Shown here piece by piece: positions 23,747 to 34,991 of a stretch of 64,000 nt of DNA. The position numbers were made by a program, and so were the translations under genes. How positions within the stretch are numbered: the stretch's first letter is position 1; each line of letters starts with the position of its first letter. The notes beneath the pieces were generated by a model. The model made no database searches. It worked only from the letters and a program-made list of their open reading frames with translations, and was not told where the DNA came from. The DNA lies in NCBI RefSeq assembly GCF_014066305.1, contig NW_023501037.1:124001-188000 (forward strand), given 5' to 3'. This DNA comes from Letharia columbiana. Taxonomy: Eukaryota; Ascomycota; Lecanoromycetes; Lecanorales; Parmeliaceae.

Positions 23747-25362
23747 TCAATACGTGACCAAAAGCCTCGACCGCAACCTCACGCGCTCCCCAAACCACAT
23801 CAACAGAAGCGGCACGGGGACGAAAACGAGCGCGACGACCGCCAGCACCGAAGTGCCCCAGCCGACGCCGAGCCGATCATACAGGCACGGGGCGACCAAG
23901 GGGAACGCGGCGCCGGCGACGCAGCGGAGGCTGATGGTAACGGCGAGGGCGGAGGCGGAGTGGAGGCCGAAGGCGTCGACGAGGTAGCTGAAGGCCGGGA
24001 GGAGGGTGGCGGCGACGGCGAAGCCGAGGGTGGCGGTCGCGACGACGGGGGCGGGCCAGGGGGCGCGGGTCTGGACCGTCCAGCCGTACCAGAGCAGGGC
24101 GGCGGGGATGACGAGGCCGCCGGCGATCATGGGGGGGAGGCGCTGTTCGGGCTTCATGGCGCCGCCGCGGGTTTGGACGCGGGAGACGTAGCGGTCGAGG
24201 GTCGCTTGGCAGAGGAGCAGGCCTGCGGTGAGGCCGATGCCTGTGGGGTCCGTCAGCCGGGGGGTTGGGGAAGAGGATGGATGGATGGATGGACGTGCCT
24301 AATCCTAGGAAGGTGAGACTGGCCGAGCCGGTCGAGAAGCCGTATCTCTGCTCGAAGACTTCGGTCATTGTGGTCAAGAGCACGTACGTGTAGGCATAGA
24401 CGAGGGCGACGTAGAGCCCCAAGAGGAAGATGACTGGGGACAGAAGAAGCATCCGCGCCGGCCGCATGACGGAGACGGTCAAAAAGCCCATGATTGTGTG
24501 CGTGACGTGGTGGACGGATTTGTAAGAATCGTCACCTGTTACTTTCCTCAGTCGGGCAGCTTTCCGCTCCAAAATCCGCACCTTGTAGGTCTCACGGAAG
24601 AAGGCGAGGAACCCGATCTCGGTGATGCCGGCGAATATAGCTGCCAACCAGAACAACCAGCGCCAACCGATCGCTTGGGATACGTAGCCTCCGATTACAG
24701 GGCCCAGGACTGGCCCGATCAGTGGAGCTATGCCCTCAATAGCCATGGCATTGCCTCGTCTCTCGGTCACGAAAAGGTCTCCAACAATGCTGGGATTGAG
24801 AACGATGGCCCCCACGGTGATGCCGTTCAAAAATCGAAATGCAATAAACATGTGCATATTAGTACTGACGGCCCCAGCGATTGAGAAGATGCAGAAAAGG
24901 ATGTTGACGGCATTGTATACCGGTGCTCTGCCATAGATTTCAGATAAGGGCGCGATGAACAGGGGTCCGAATGCTTCGCCGAGCTCCCAGATGGACACGA
25001 GGAGTGTCTGATAGAGTTGATTGTTGGAAGAGAATTCCCGCAATATTAGTGGGGCCGCGGGTGCGCACATGAGAGTTGCAAGGTTCCTGGCTTTGGTGAG
25101 TTAGGGACAATGTGACGGATGGCAATGATGGCGCGTACGTGACCAGGGTCATTGCGGATATCAGGCCCACAAGGCACCATTTGCGCGTATTTGACCAATT
25201 GAGAGGGTTCTCTGGATCATCGGGGCCGTCAAAGTCGACGACATGTCTATCGACTCGGTCTTGAGTCGCGCTTTCCGCTTCCAAGGATCTAAATCCAGAA
25301 TCCTTTTCAAGCTTTGCAGGATCCGATGCGATCTCAGGTGCTTCAGTTGCGTAGCTTTCCAT
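23747..25362 (-). CDS. MFS transporter, DHA1-like
   Basis: A three-exon gene (25362-25139, 25086-24299, 24240-23747) encoding 501 residues. The cytosolic N-terminus carries the family marker NPLNWSNTRKW before the first helix. After intron 1, NLATLMCAPAAP and the loop ELGEAFGPLFIAPLSEIYGR (motif A region of drug:proton antiporters) follow, then RFLNGITVGAIVLNPSIVGD and APLIGPVLGPVIGGYVSQAI (motif C, antiporter motif). The usual long central loop includes FFRETYKVRILERKAARLRK. Twelve helices are plausible. It is most like multidrug or polyamine exporters of the plasma membrane. Intron 2 uses a GC donor (TTAG/GCACGT), the only junction that restores the conserved LTFLGLGIGL. The nearby UstYa-like gene makes metabolite export a reasonable but unproven role. 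Confidence 0.9.
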
Positions 25363-25399
25363 CTCGATGGACCCGTCGAATTTGCCAGCACCTCAACAC

Positions 25400-27222
25400 G
25401 GATGCAATTGCATGTTAATCAGCTTTTTCATGTCGGAACCATCTGTGTTCCGTGTGTTGCCAACAGAATATTACGAAAGTGGCAAAGACCGGGTAAATCA
25501 GAGAGTGTCATGATCTAGGAGATGTTGCAGACACGCTTAAGGGTAAAGGAGAAATGAAAATGTAGGAAAGGTGTCTGCGATGTATACAGCAAATGCAACT
25601 TGAACGATGGCATTTGAGAGCAGACGAGCGATCGAATAGGCGGATTAAGCAAAGAGTGGATCCGTGTGACTGGATGATGATGCGCGAAACAAGAGACATT
25701 GGCCAGCCAAAGGCCATTCGTGCGGCAATGTAGCCGCGTGCTTGCTTCCTTCGAGGCAGGAAGGTACACTTCTGTTCTGCTAGGAGACATATCGCACAGT
25801 CCTGCATTATTCTTTTTCATTGGGCGTCTGGAAAGGTCAGTGCTTCGATGGACAATTGTAATGTTTTCGGGTGGCAGCATTAGGAGGCACACGGCATAAG
25901 AATGAGCATGATGGAGCCTGGTCGAAGGATTTCATGACGCAGGAAACATTGTTAAATAGGCAGTCGAAAGCTTCAGGGGAGCTGGTAGTGCAAAGTGCGT
26001 AAGCGAATGTTGTTCACTGTCCTCTCAGTACCGGATGATCTGTCAAGCAGGGGGCTGGTTGAAGGACTGAGCACCTTCCTCCTTGGGAGTCACTCCGTCC
26101 AAGCTACTTTATTATCCGAGTTATTATCCTTAGCTATCCTACATGTAGCTACCTTATCACCTTATCCCTTGGCCGCTGTTCAAGGACGACTTAAGATAGG
26201 CGTTAGACATTCAGTTGGTATCTAGCAACTAGCTTCCCCCACCATCAAGATTAGGTAGGTAGCTAGCTTACACTAACAGTGCGAGCCAGCCGATGACGCC
26301 TTTGGTGATGAGAATTGATGATAGATCTAATATGTTGTATGATATGGGGCAGCTGGAAGGTCAAAGCAGTCAACCCTTAATACCAATGGATGGAACATGC
26401 GGGGTAGAATGGTTGTTCCGGGCCACAGGTTGTACAGCCACAACGATAAAGTACCTTAGCTCCGGATTCTGTTAACGCCGCGCCGTCGCGGACACTAAAG
26501 TAAGGTATTCTGGATGAAGTTCGGCACCGATTTAAGGCATTGGCGCGGTCCGACTACCCTACAACCGTTGGTGCAACGCGCCGGTGTGCTAGAAATGAAA
26601 GCTACTGGATGATGGCGTGCCCTTGCAAATGAACAGCAGTCCCATTCGACTGACTTGATTTGTTGTTCTTGATTCCTTATCACGCCTATGACGCAGGTGC
26701 GGGTACTCATAGTTCGGTTCACTCAATGAGTGGCCTGCGTGTATAGAGCCTTAGTGTCACCTTGTTATGTACCTTCGTGTATAGCTCCGTCTAGGGACTA
26801 GGTCCCTTCGAATCCCCCACACCACCACCCGTTCCCCGTCTTGCGATGACTAAATGATCCTGCTGTTGATTCCCGGGTTCCTGAGGCTGGGACGTGATCA
26901 GCCCCGCCAGTCACTACGCAAGCCGCTTCCTACCTAGCTATCTCATACGACAACCTACGGGTACGAGTATTCTATCGACCCCTGGTTGATGCAACCATGT
27001 GTTTGCGGCACAGGGCGAACCCTCACGACCCCGTGGGACCTCATCTCCCGCATCAAAAGGACTGGGGAACGCTTCCTTTTTGCTCTATCATGTCGCTTTT
27101 TTTTACTTTGTAGTGCTGTCTTCCCTTGATTCGATTCGCGCAACACCAAGCCCGGGCTTCTGTTGGGCATTGTTTGTCCCTCAGAATTCATTTATCGCCT
27201 TGCAGCTTCCTCAAATTCCAGG
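25400..27222. other. 1.8-kb spacer between divergent genes
   Basis: This separates the minus-strand MFS gene from the plus-strand rhodopsin-domain gene and so should hold both promoters. No gene is recognised. The part around 26,090-26,280 is rich in short ATCCTTAGC/TAGGTAG-like motifs but contains no clear operator. Confidence 0.35.
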
Positions 27223-28718
27223 ATGGCCGCTCAGAACGGGAAAGATCAGGTCTACACATTCTCTAATGCCACCCCAGGCGAAGTTTGGGCGATAGGCACC
27301 GCGCTGCCAGCGGCGTGCGGCCTTGTTGTCGCTCTACGTTTCACAACTCGAAATCTGCAAAAGGCTCGGATCGGAATCGACGATTGGCTCATTCTAGGTG
27401 GTCTTGTACGTTCAAGGCTTTGTTTCGTGCCGTCACTTTCGTCTGACAACACCATCATCTTTAGATTACCTTTGTTGGGATAGGGATATGTTTCATTATA
27501 GGTAGGCGGTCCTTTTCAATGGATCGAGAGCGCGCAATAATTTCAGGATTCAGGAGCGGCTACGCACGCCTTTGGCTATCCGACTCCTCCGTTTCCAGCA
27601 GATCTCACGACGCCAGATGAGATACTCAATTACGTTCTTCCGATCTCATCACTGGTGGGGAAGGTGCGCAGAAGAGAGATCATCATATGGACGAGTGGCT
27701 GAGATACTTGCAGCTTGAATTCGCCATCCAACTCCTGACGATGGTTTGCTATGGCTTCGTGAAGCTCAGCATCATCGCATTCTATCGTCGAATATTTGTC
27801 GTGAACAAGCGCACTCCTTTTGACGTAATAACAAGAGTCACCGGCGTAGTGATCTTCTTGTGGGTAATCACCTTCATACTTATCATCATCTTTCCCTGCG
27901 GATACCACATCTCAGACAATTGGGGTTCGGCCGCAAGTCAAGAGGCGCATTGTTTAGTCATAGGCTATACCAGCTTGGAAGGACTTGCGGCCTCAGACTT
28001 TATCCTCGATGTGGTCATCCTCGCTCTTCCAATTCCGATGGTAGGTTTGGCCCTGTCCTGTCCGAATTCATGATTTGACAAGCCATTAGATATGGAGCCT
28101 CCGCATGACACCCGTGAAGAAGGTTGCCGTTACAGGAATCATGATGCTGGGTGCTGCGTCAGTTACGACCACGGAAATTGAGGTTACACGACGCTGAATT
28201 GATATAGATCGCTTGCCGCATCCATCGCACGACTTGTCCTTTACCTCCAGACGCAGAAGGCGGCAATTGAAGAGATTCCTGTAGACTTTGACGGTCAGCG
28301 CATCCGAAACACTACTCGATAAGCCCTCAGCTCACCTCGCGTAACAGAAAGCATAACCTTGATCATGTACTGGAGCACGATAGAGTCCGGTCTCGCCCTC
28401 ATTGCAGCCTGCCTGCCTACTCTCAGCTATCTCTTCAACGGCGTCTCTGTGCAATCGGCCGTAAACAGCGTGCGCAGTGCGTTCTCTCTGGGTTCCGTGC
28501 GCTCCACCCGGAAATCAGAACCGAGCCGCGCGGACGTGACCAACCCGTATATCGACATCGAAGCCAACAACTCCTCATCATCTTACGCGAAGATGTACAC
28601 GCGGCCGGAGACGGCAGACACAAGCACGAACTACCCGATGCAACCCATTGCAGACTACGAAGATAAGACGATGCACGAACAGCCAACAAGCACGGTACGG
28701 AATGGCTTGGAGGCATGA
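27223..28718 (+). CDS. Fungal rhodopsin-domain seven-helix membrane protein
   Basis: A seven-exon gene (27223-27405, 27465-27501, 27554-27663, 27714-28040, 28090-28157, 28208-28293, 28348-28718) encoding 393 residues. It has the fungal rhodopsin (SAT4/PTH11-like) pattern: RFTTRNLQKARIGIDDWLIL at the first loop, KLSIIAFYRRIF after helix three, ASDFILDVVILALPIPM, then IWSLRMTPVKKVAVTGIMML and YWSTIESGLALIAACLPTLS. Seven helices can be placed. The C-terminal tail (about 110 residues) is cytosolic, Ser/Thr-rich and acidic near the end. There is no CFEM domain in front, so it belongs to the CFEM-less class, whose members include putative G-protein-coupled receptors and many of unknown role. Exon 3 end is the least certain junction (27663); alternatives shift only a few residues. 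Confidence 0.88.
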
Positions 28719-28724
28719 CTACAC

Positions 28725-30240
28725 AAGGAGTTTAGGGATCAGAAGGACTGACTTGGAGGCATGATCGTAAAGATATTCGGGCAACCTGGCATGAGAAAAT
28801 GATCGATCGAAGATGTATAGGTATATCTGGTATCTGCATCCTGTAGACCACGACTGTAAATGAAGAGTAGTATATAAGGGCGGAACCAAACCGTATGTCA
28901 CCTCCTCGCGTCTTCGTAGGGCGAATGACTGGGATTAATGGTAGGATCACTCATTTACCAAACCCACCTGCTCATTTTGTAGACGCGAAAAATGAGCAGC
29001 ACCCAACATGTACAACTTCATTGGAAAGCTTGCTTGCAATGAATAGGTAGATGACCACTTCCGACCCCTAACGGAGCTACGACTCCGACTCAGAGACGAA
29101 AAGAAGATTCCCGCAGAGTAGAGTGAGAGACTCCCCGTAGGTAACGCGGCACCGCGACGCCAATGACCACCGCAGCGTAGGGAAAGAAGAACGCAAATAA
29201 AATCAGAATCAAGATAAGATCCGAAATCAAGAGAACAATCAGTCACTCATCTATCCATCCATCGCATCGCATCGCCACTACACACCCGCCCCCCTCCACA
29301 ACCAAGCCTCCACGACAGTACAGCCAGAGATCACGCCAATACCCTCATCATCTCATGCATATTAAAGTACACAATCCAATCCAATCCAATCCAATTCAAT
29401 CCAACATCCAATCCAATCCAGTCCCCAATCTCCCACCCAGTCCACAACCCATTCAACACCAGCCCAGTCCCCAATCTCCCACCTACCCACGAGCACGAGA
29501 TCAACCACCCTACCCTACCCTACCCATATCGAACGGTCGACCCAGAAGATCCCCACCCCCTCTCCACTCCAAACCCCCTCCACCACTCACTCCCACTCCC
29601 CACCACCTACCAACCCACCTCCATCTCCATCTCCTCCACACCCAAACTCCGCCCCCCTCAATACCCTCGTCCTTCTTCACGCCAATTCCGCACGGCAAGC
29701 ATGCCACAACCTCGTCCTCCATCCATCCATCCATCGATGGATCGGTGCAACTTACATACTTACTTACTCACACAGCTACTACGGTTACCGAGATGCCACT
29801 CACTCATCCCCTGCCAGTGGTAGTGGTAGTGGTAGTGTGGCACTGCGCTCCATCGGTGCAACTTGCTTACTCTACTTACACAGCCACCACGTACGGTACA
29901 GTCACCTACCTTAGTAGCCCTTAGATGCCATCATCCCCCTGCCAAGACCACCCGATTAACCTTACCGAACCCGGGCACTGAGTCCGCAAAGTCTTGGCGT
30001 CCGTCGCACGATCCCCGGTTAGAGTTTGTACCCAGATCTGCGGTTTTTACTCTCTACGCCGCTCTACTCTACTTGCTGACAGGCTTATTTATATATAGCG
30101 TTCAGCCAGGTAAGTACTATGTAACCGTGATTTCCAGCCTTTTCAGGTGCTAATGAGGTTTGGCTGGGCTGCGGCCCCCTGTAAATATATAGAGCGTCTG
30201 GTCCGTTTACGATTTCAAATTTTCATCAAATTATCAACGA
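28725..30240. other. Low-complexity spacer, ATCC/CCAAT repeats
   Basis: No gene recognised. From about 29,270 to 29,740 the plus strand is C/A-rich with tandem CCAAT, ATCC and CCCA runs; a (TATCCATCC)-like run occurs near 29,715. A second repeated triplet block (GTGGTA)n lies near 29,816-29,835. A TTATTTATATATAG TATA-like box near 30,085 and ATATATAGAG near 30,185 probably belong to the promoter of the secreted-protein gene that follows. Confidence 0.45.
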
Positions 30241-30247
30241 AGCCTGT

Positions 30248-31159
30248 ATGACCCGAATGTATCTTTCCTTTTCCTTCACGACGGTGTTCTTGTTGTTAGC
30301 CTCCTCGATAGGCATCACTGGACTCACGAGTGACCTAGTCGGCGCGGACTCTCGCTCATCTGGTCGAAATGCAGCAGCGATAGATGCTCGTTCTATTGAT
30401 GGACATCGACTGGGAAGCAAAAGAAGTCATGATGTCTCCTCAAGATCCAGCAACCATATCGCAGCCTTGATACCCCGGGAACCCCAAGAAGGTGTACCAG
30501 CACCACTACCACCAGTGGTCAAAGCACCAAAGCCCGCCACGGCGCCCGAGTCACCGACTGAACCCACCGCGCCTGAAGCGCCTCAAGCACCCAAGTCACC
30601 GACTGAACCCACCGCGCCTGAAGCGCCTCAAGCACCCGCCCAGAAGCAAGAGCCAGAGCACAAAGACGACGACGACGACGACGACGATGACGACGACGAC
30701 GACCACGATGGACCCGAGAAACCCAAGGAGGGGAGCGAAAGTGGTGAGGGCGGGGACGGCGGCGGTGATACAGATACTGGTGATAGCCCGGAAGATGGAG
30801 GCAACAGTAGCACCAGCAAATGCGCAAATCCCCGTGGCACAGCTAGCGCCAGTTGTGTTTCGACCGCTACGCCGCTGCTGGGGACGATGGCATCGGCCGT
30901 CCCTACGCCCGCAATGATCTCTTCTACATCCTCTTCTCCCACCGCTACCATGACTACCTCGACGACACAAGAGATCGCGCCAGCTTCAACTGCTCCAGCG
31001 CCAACTGCAACCTCGCTCACCGCCGCAGCGGGTGGCATAGATGGTCGGAACCCGTTCGCATGGGTGAGAGGGAAGTCAAGAGGAGGCGGCGGCATCGCTA
31101 TGACAGTCGGTGTTTACACTGTGGCCTATGTTGCCTGTCTGGTCTTCTTTTGGGTTTGA
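30248..31159 (+). CDS. Secreted, probably GPI-anchored Pro/Asp-rich protein
   Basis: A single exon for 303 residues. A signal peptide is clear (MTRMYLSFSFTTVFLLLASS, residues 1-25). Then come a basic pro-like stretch with a dibasic site (GSKRSHD), two near-identical 15-residue repeats (SPTEPTAPEAPQAPK type, encoded by a 45-bp tandem repeat from 30551), and a run of 13 aspartates. A Gly/Asp/Ser-rich segment follows, then a short cysteine pair (KCANPRGTASASC), a Ser/Thr-rich stalk, and a C-terminal hydrophobic segment (AMTVGVYTVAYVACLVFFWV). This is the layout of a fungal cell-wall or GPI-anchored surface protein. The Asp run could bind cations. No catalytic domain is visible. Repeat-number and Asp-run variation between strains would be expected. 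Confidence 0.75.
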   Translation: MTRMYLSFSFTTVFLLLASSIGITGLTSDLVGADSRSSGRNAAAIDARSIDGHRLGSKRSHDVSSRSSNHIAALIPREPQEGVPAPLPPVVKAPKPATAPESPTEPTAPEAPQAPKSPTEPTAPEAPQAPAQKQEPEHKDDDDDDDDDDDDDHDGPEKPKEGSESGEGGDGGGDTDTGDSPEDGGNSSTSKCANPRGTASASCVSTATPLLGTMASAVPTPAMISSTSSSPTATMTTSTTQEIAPASTAPAPTATSLTAAAGGIDGRNPFAWVRGKSRGGGGIAMTVGVYTVAYVACLVFFWV

Positions 31160-31164
31160 CGACA

Positions 31165-32860
31165 AGGCCAGGTTGAATACTGCGGCGGTGTTGGTTGCGG
31201 CTACGGTCTGGATTTATGCTGGGACCTTTGTTGTGGGATGCAAAGCATTTGTTGTGACGTTGGTGCATCGGGTTTTAAAAGTGATGCTGCCCGGAGGCCC
31301 AAGGTGGGAATATGAGGGGAGATGAGGAAGCGGGCAAGAGGGAGGAGAAGCAGGCAACGACTCAATAGCTGGATGATCAGTAAGCTGAGGATATCCCGTT
31401 GATAGTCAGAGAAGACTTCAGATGAAAAAACATACGCTTCAGACGATGAGATGGTGGTCCGCAAGCAACGTGCATCGAAAGCTGGCGCTAGTACCGCAGA
31501 CGGTTATACGAGATGCTTCGAGGGGGCGGATGGTGTGTACCAGCCGTTGGATATTCCATGGCCTGGCACTAATAAGTCTTCGCAGCTGCGGCTGCTTGAT
31601 GTTGCCATGTGAACATAGAAGACGTGGCAGGAGGCCCAGTACCTTGCCTGGCCATGCTATGGGCCATGCTACGCTCAATTGATGAACCGAGAAGACATGG
31701 TCGAAAGAAGTCAGCTTTGGCGGACATGATCGGCTCGACCGGAAGAGAGTGAGGATGATGCTAGACACACGGTTGTTCGTGATGGACAGAAGAATTGAAT
31801 GCCTTTGGCAGCCTATGGGAGAAGGGTTGCAAAGAGATACGATAGGTGAACAGGTGGAAATTGAAGTGTAGGAATGCCATGATGCAAGTGTAAAGAGCAA
31901 GATGCAATTGCTGGCTTACCTACTCACTAACTCTTAGCGGGCAGCGCTCCGAGGAACGGCGCGGGTGACGCTAAGGGAATTATCTCAAAGTGATGGTAGA
32001 TCGAGGTACTTGATGCGTATCTTTGATCATCGGTGAAAATTCTCTCCCTCAATCGGATCATGTAAGCGGTCAACCGTGTTCACCCGCTATGGCCACCGAA
32101 TGTCTCTCAATCTTTCTCCTTCCCCTCGTTCATCTTTCCTTCATCTCCAAATCTTCAAGTCACCAAGTACATGAGATTGACTTGAGGTCTATATGATTAT
32201 ATCTTTTGGTGCGACAAGCGGTCTACGGAGGATATAAAGCGACCCTCCGTAAGCGTGGGTTTGCAAGCACAACGGCTCGCTTTTTGACCCCACCCCACCC
32301 ATCTTTCGTTTCGTTTCAACCATTTTTACTCGTCCCAAGGCCATCCCCCCGTGATCCACCTCGCGGTTATTTAGTGGGACCCGTCGATAAGATCCTTACC
32401 CAAGGCGCCCGCATCCTACGGCACACTGCAGCAAGGTCTTTAGGAATACTGTCTACCTACTCTTTTTCTTTGATTCAAGTCCTGACGTTGGAAAAAAAGA
32501 AAAGGGACGACGGTCGAAGTTCTCTCTAGGTCGCGCGGCGGTTCCATTGATCGGCAGGGGTGTCCGCAGAATTGCCACTGTCCATCGGCTTTCTGTGCCT
32601 GTCACCCTACCTAAAAAAAAAAAATCTACCCAGCTTCTTCCAGCATCTTATCTTTGGGGGGGGCACGCGTTACCACTATCAGCCATCTTTGTCTCAATCA
32701 GCAGCATCCGCACTTGGTCTGCTGTCGATTGAGGTGCCCGGAGCCCATTGGACTCCCAAACGGCCCCTCCACTCTCAACCTTGCCTTCTGCCACGCTTGC
32801 CAATGAGGGAGACGACTATTTCTGATAGACTCAGGTTCAATCCACATTCGCTTTCCTACC
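31165..32860. other. Spacer and long leader of the C2H2 gene
   Basis: About 1.7 kb. No convincing gene. From about 32,100 the plus strand becomes CT-rich with several short upstream ATGs (for example 32,206 and 32,560 frames), as is common for leaders of fungal regulatory genes. These upstream frames could modulate translation of the zinc-finger protein, but their peptides are not recognisable. Confidence 0.4.
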
Positions 32861-34431
32861 ATGAACCAACAGTTCTCCAATGCACCAATCTACGCTCCAA
32901 TCTATCCACCCACTCAACAGCAGTCAACTCCGTCATCAAGACCTCAATCCCACGGCGCTCCTCAACAAAACCTACCAGCTGCTCACACCTTACCACCTTT
33001 GACTTCCGGGAACCATGCCGCATCCGCCTTTGGCAACGATACCTACCCTACCCGAACTCAACCCCTACAGCCCTCGTTGATGACCGCTCCCCATGGACAA
33101 GATAGTCAGCCAGGATCATACCCAGTCTACGCGCCGACAGCAAATACCTTCTACAATGGACAGAGCGCAAGTTTTTCGCAGGCCTCGCAGAATCAGCATT
33201 TGCACCAGCAGTCGAGACCATCTCCAGTCACAGGGTTACACCAACCGGTATATACCTCTGCCCCGACGCAAGGTCGTTTGCCAGACCTGCGGCGTATACA
33301 ACCAAGGGAAAATGGAAAACCATCGTTATCTCTTGCAAACCACATAAACCAACTAGACGCAGTGGAAGAGCCTCAGCCTACGCACGTTGTGGGCTCACAG
33401 GGTCGAAGAGGGATACTTCCAAGTGCAGCAGGGCGCCCGGCGGCTGTTGCTGGCGCGAACACAAGCGGTCAAAAGGCAGCGCCCACACCACCAAAAGACG
33501 CCGAGGGAAAATATCCTTGTCCACACTGTAACAAGAATTACCTACATGCAAAGCATCTGAAACGTCATCTTCTCCGGCGTAAGTACCCTACGTCCGGTTC
33601 ACCTGCGCTCACCCTAACGGGGATCTAGACACTGGCGTGCGACCATATACTTGTGGTCTTTGTAAAGATACTTTTTCCCGTAGTGATATCTTGAAAAGAC
33701 ACTTCCAGAAGTGTTCCGTTAGAAGAGGCAACCCAAGCGGAGAGAGTCATCTGTCTCATTCTCGAGCAAACAAGAAGTCCAGGCAGGAGGACGCAGCGCG
33801 GATGGAAAGCAGCACACCAACTGGCGTCAGTCAAGCACAACAGATGGAAGTCTTCACCCCCACGAGTCTGGATGGATCCTTCGATATCAATACCCTAAAC
33901 CTAGGCCAGTCGCAGTATGTGGAAAGCCCTGACCAGGCTTCGCGGTCCAATAGTATTAAGAAATCGAAGCGAAGCACTGGCAGTCATTCAAACCGGGCAA
34001 GTCTAGGACTGGTGAATACCTCCGGATATGATCCAACGAGCTACGGATATGTGAGCGGTCACGTTACACCTGACTCGGCGACTACAAGTGGAGCGGCAAC
34101 GCCCTACACCTATCTGCACGAGTCAAGATCCAACCAAATATCTCCGAGCGGGGCCTACAGTACAGCTAACGGCAGCGACATGGTGTTCGGTGGAGTGAGC
34201 AGGGCTCCCACGTCTTCGAACTATAACAATGGTTCTCTGCCCCATATAGCCGGGCAGAGAAGTGGACACGACATCGACTGGCCTTCTTTTTCCAATTACA
34301 ACTCGAACGATGATTACGGCAACACGCAATACCACTCTGGCACCAATACTCCTCTTCACCCCATCAAATCCGAGGCCGACCTCCATAACATACAGCTCGG
34401 AGATTACCCGTACCTTCAATCAAAAGCATAG
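32861..34431 (+). CDS. C2H2 zinc-finger transcription factor
   Basis: A two-exon gene (32861-33578, 33629-34431) encoding 506 residues. The N-terminal 200 residues are Gln/Pro/Ser-rich and disordered, as in activation domains. Two adjacent fingers follow. The first has Cys220, Cys223, His236, His240 (CPHCNKNYLHAKHLKRHLLR, the last His made by the splice). The second has Cys248, Cys251, His264, Cys268 (CGLCKDTFSRSDILKRHFQK then C). The second finger is C2HC rather than C2H2. The block after the fingers, RRGNPSGESHLSHSRANKK, is also typical of this conserved Pezizomycotina factor. The intron splits the last zinc ligand of finger 1, so correct splicing is essential for DNA binding. Target genes cannot be inferred. 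A nuclear role is expected. Confidence 0.9.
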
Positions 34432-34434
34432 ACA

Positions 34435-34990
34435 TCAAATTCTGTTTCGGAGCTATAACGAGGCTCATTGGCCGTAGACCTTTGAGTACATTGCATTATT
34501 ACATTCGGTTTTCTCCAACGGTGGATTTCGTGCTCGAGCTTCTTGCAACGACACTAATGATATATGAGAAAAACAATATAGAGGCAAGAGGAGCATATAC
34601 AATTACACGGATACGGGGGCAATGAGGCGACGACTCTGGGAGGTGCATATCTGCGGCGGCGCTGTCAATGGAGGTCAAATGCAAGCCGTTGGCGGGTGGT
34701 GAATTAGAGAGGATATAGACGGTTACAGCAGACATGCGAGCAAGCTAATACAGTAATTTCGAGACATCCAATAAATACCGAAGACATGGATGCGATTGTC
34801 ATCAAGCACAATGGACTATTTAGACTCAATGGCGAAGGTGGAGTGAATAGTAACAAATATTGGAACATTCATTGCCAGGAACAGGTCTAGCGCGGGACTG
34901 CCGACATTAGCCGCAATGTGAGGTTTTGTTCACCTTCAACGTTGTCCCAAATCTCCACTCCACCACTGAATTTGTTAGCCTCATAACGAT
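34435..34990. other. Spacer between C2H2 factor and DHODH
   Basis: About 550 bases that should hold the terminator of the zinc-finger gene and the promoter of the dihydroorotate dehydrogenase gene. No frame with a recognisable domain. Confidence 0.35.
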
Positions 34991-34991
34991 A

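Noticed and set aside
26780..26830. tRNA-like TTCGAATCC motif near 26,808
   Set aside because: The flanking bases do not form a T stem, and no acceptor or anticodon arm can be built around it.
27634..27671. 38-base intron option in the rhodopsin-domain gene
   Set aside because: Too short for fungal splicing; the 50-base option 27664-27713 keeps frame and gives a better helix.
29700..29900. Possible Ser/Thr-rich small protein in the 29.4-29.9 kb frame
   Set aside because: The frame is built from CCAAT, ATCC and CTTAC repeats; no signal peptide or ordered segment.
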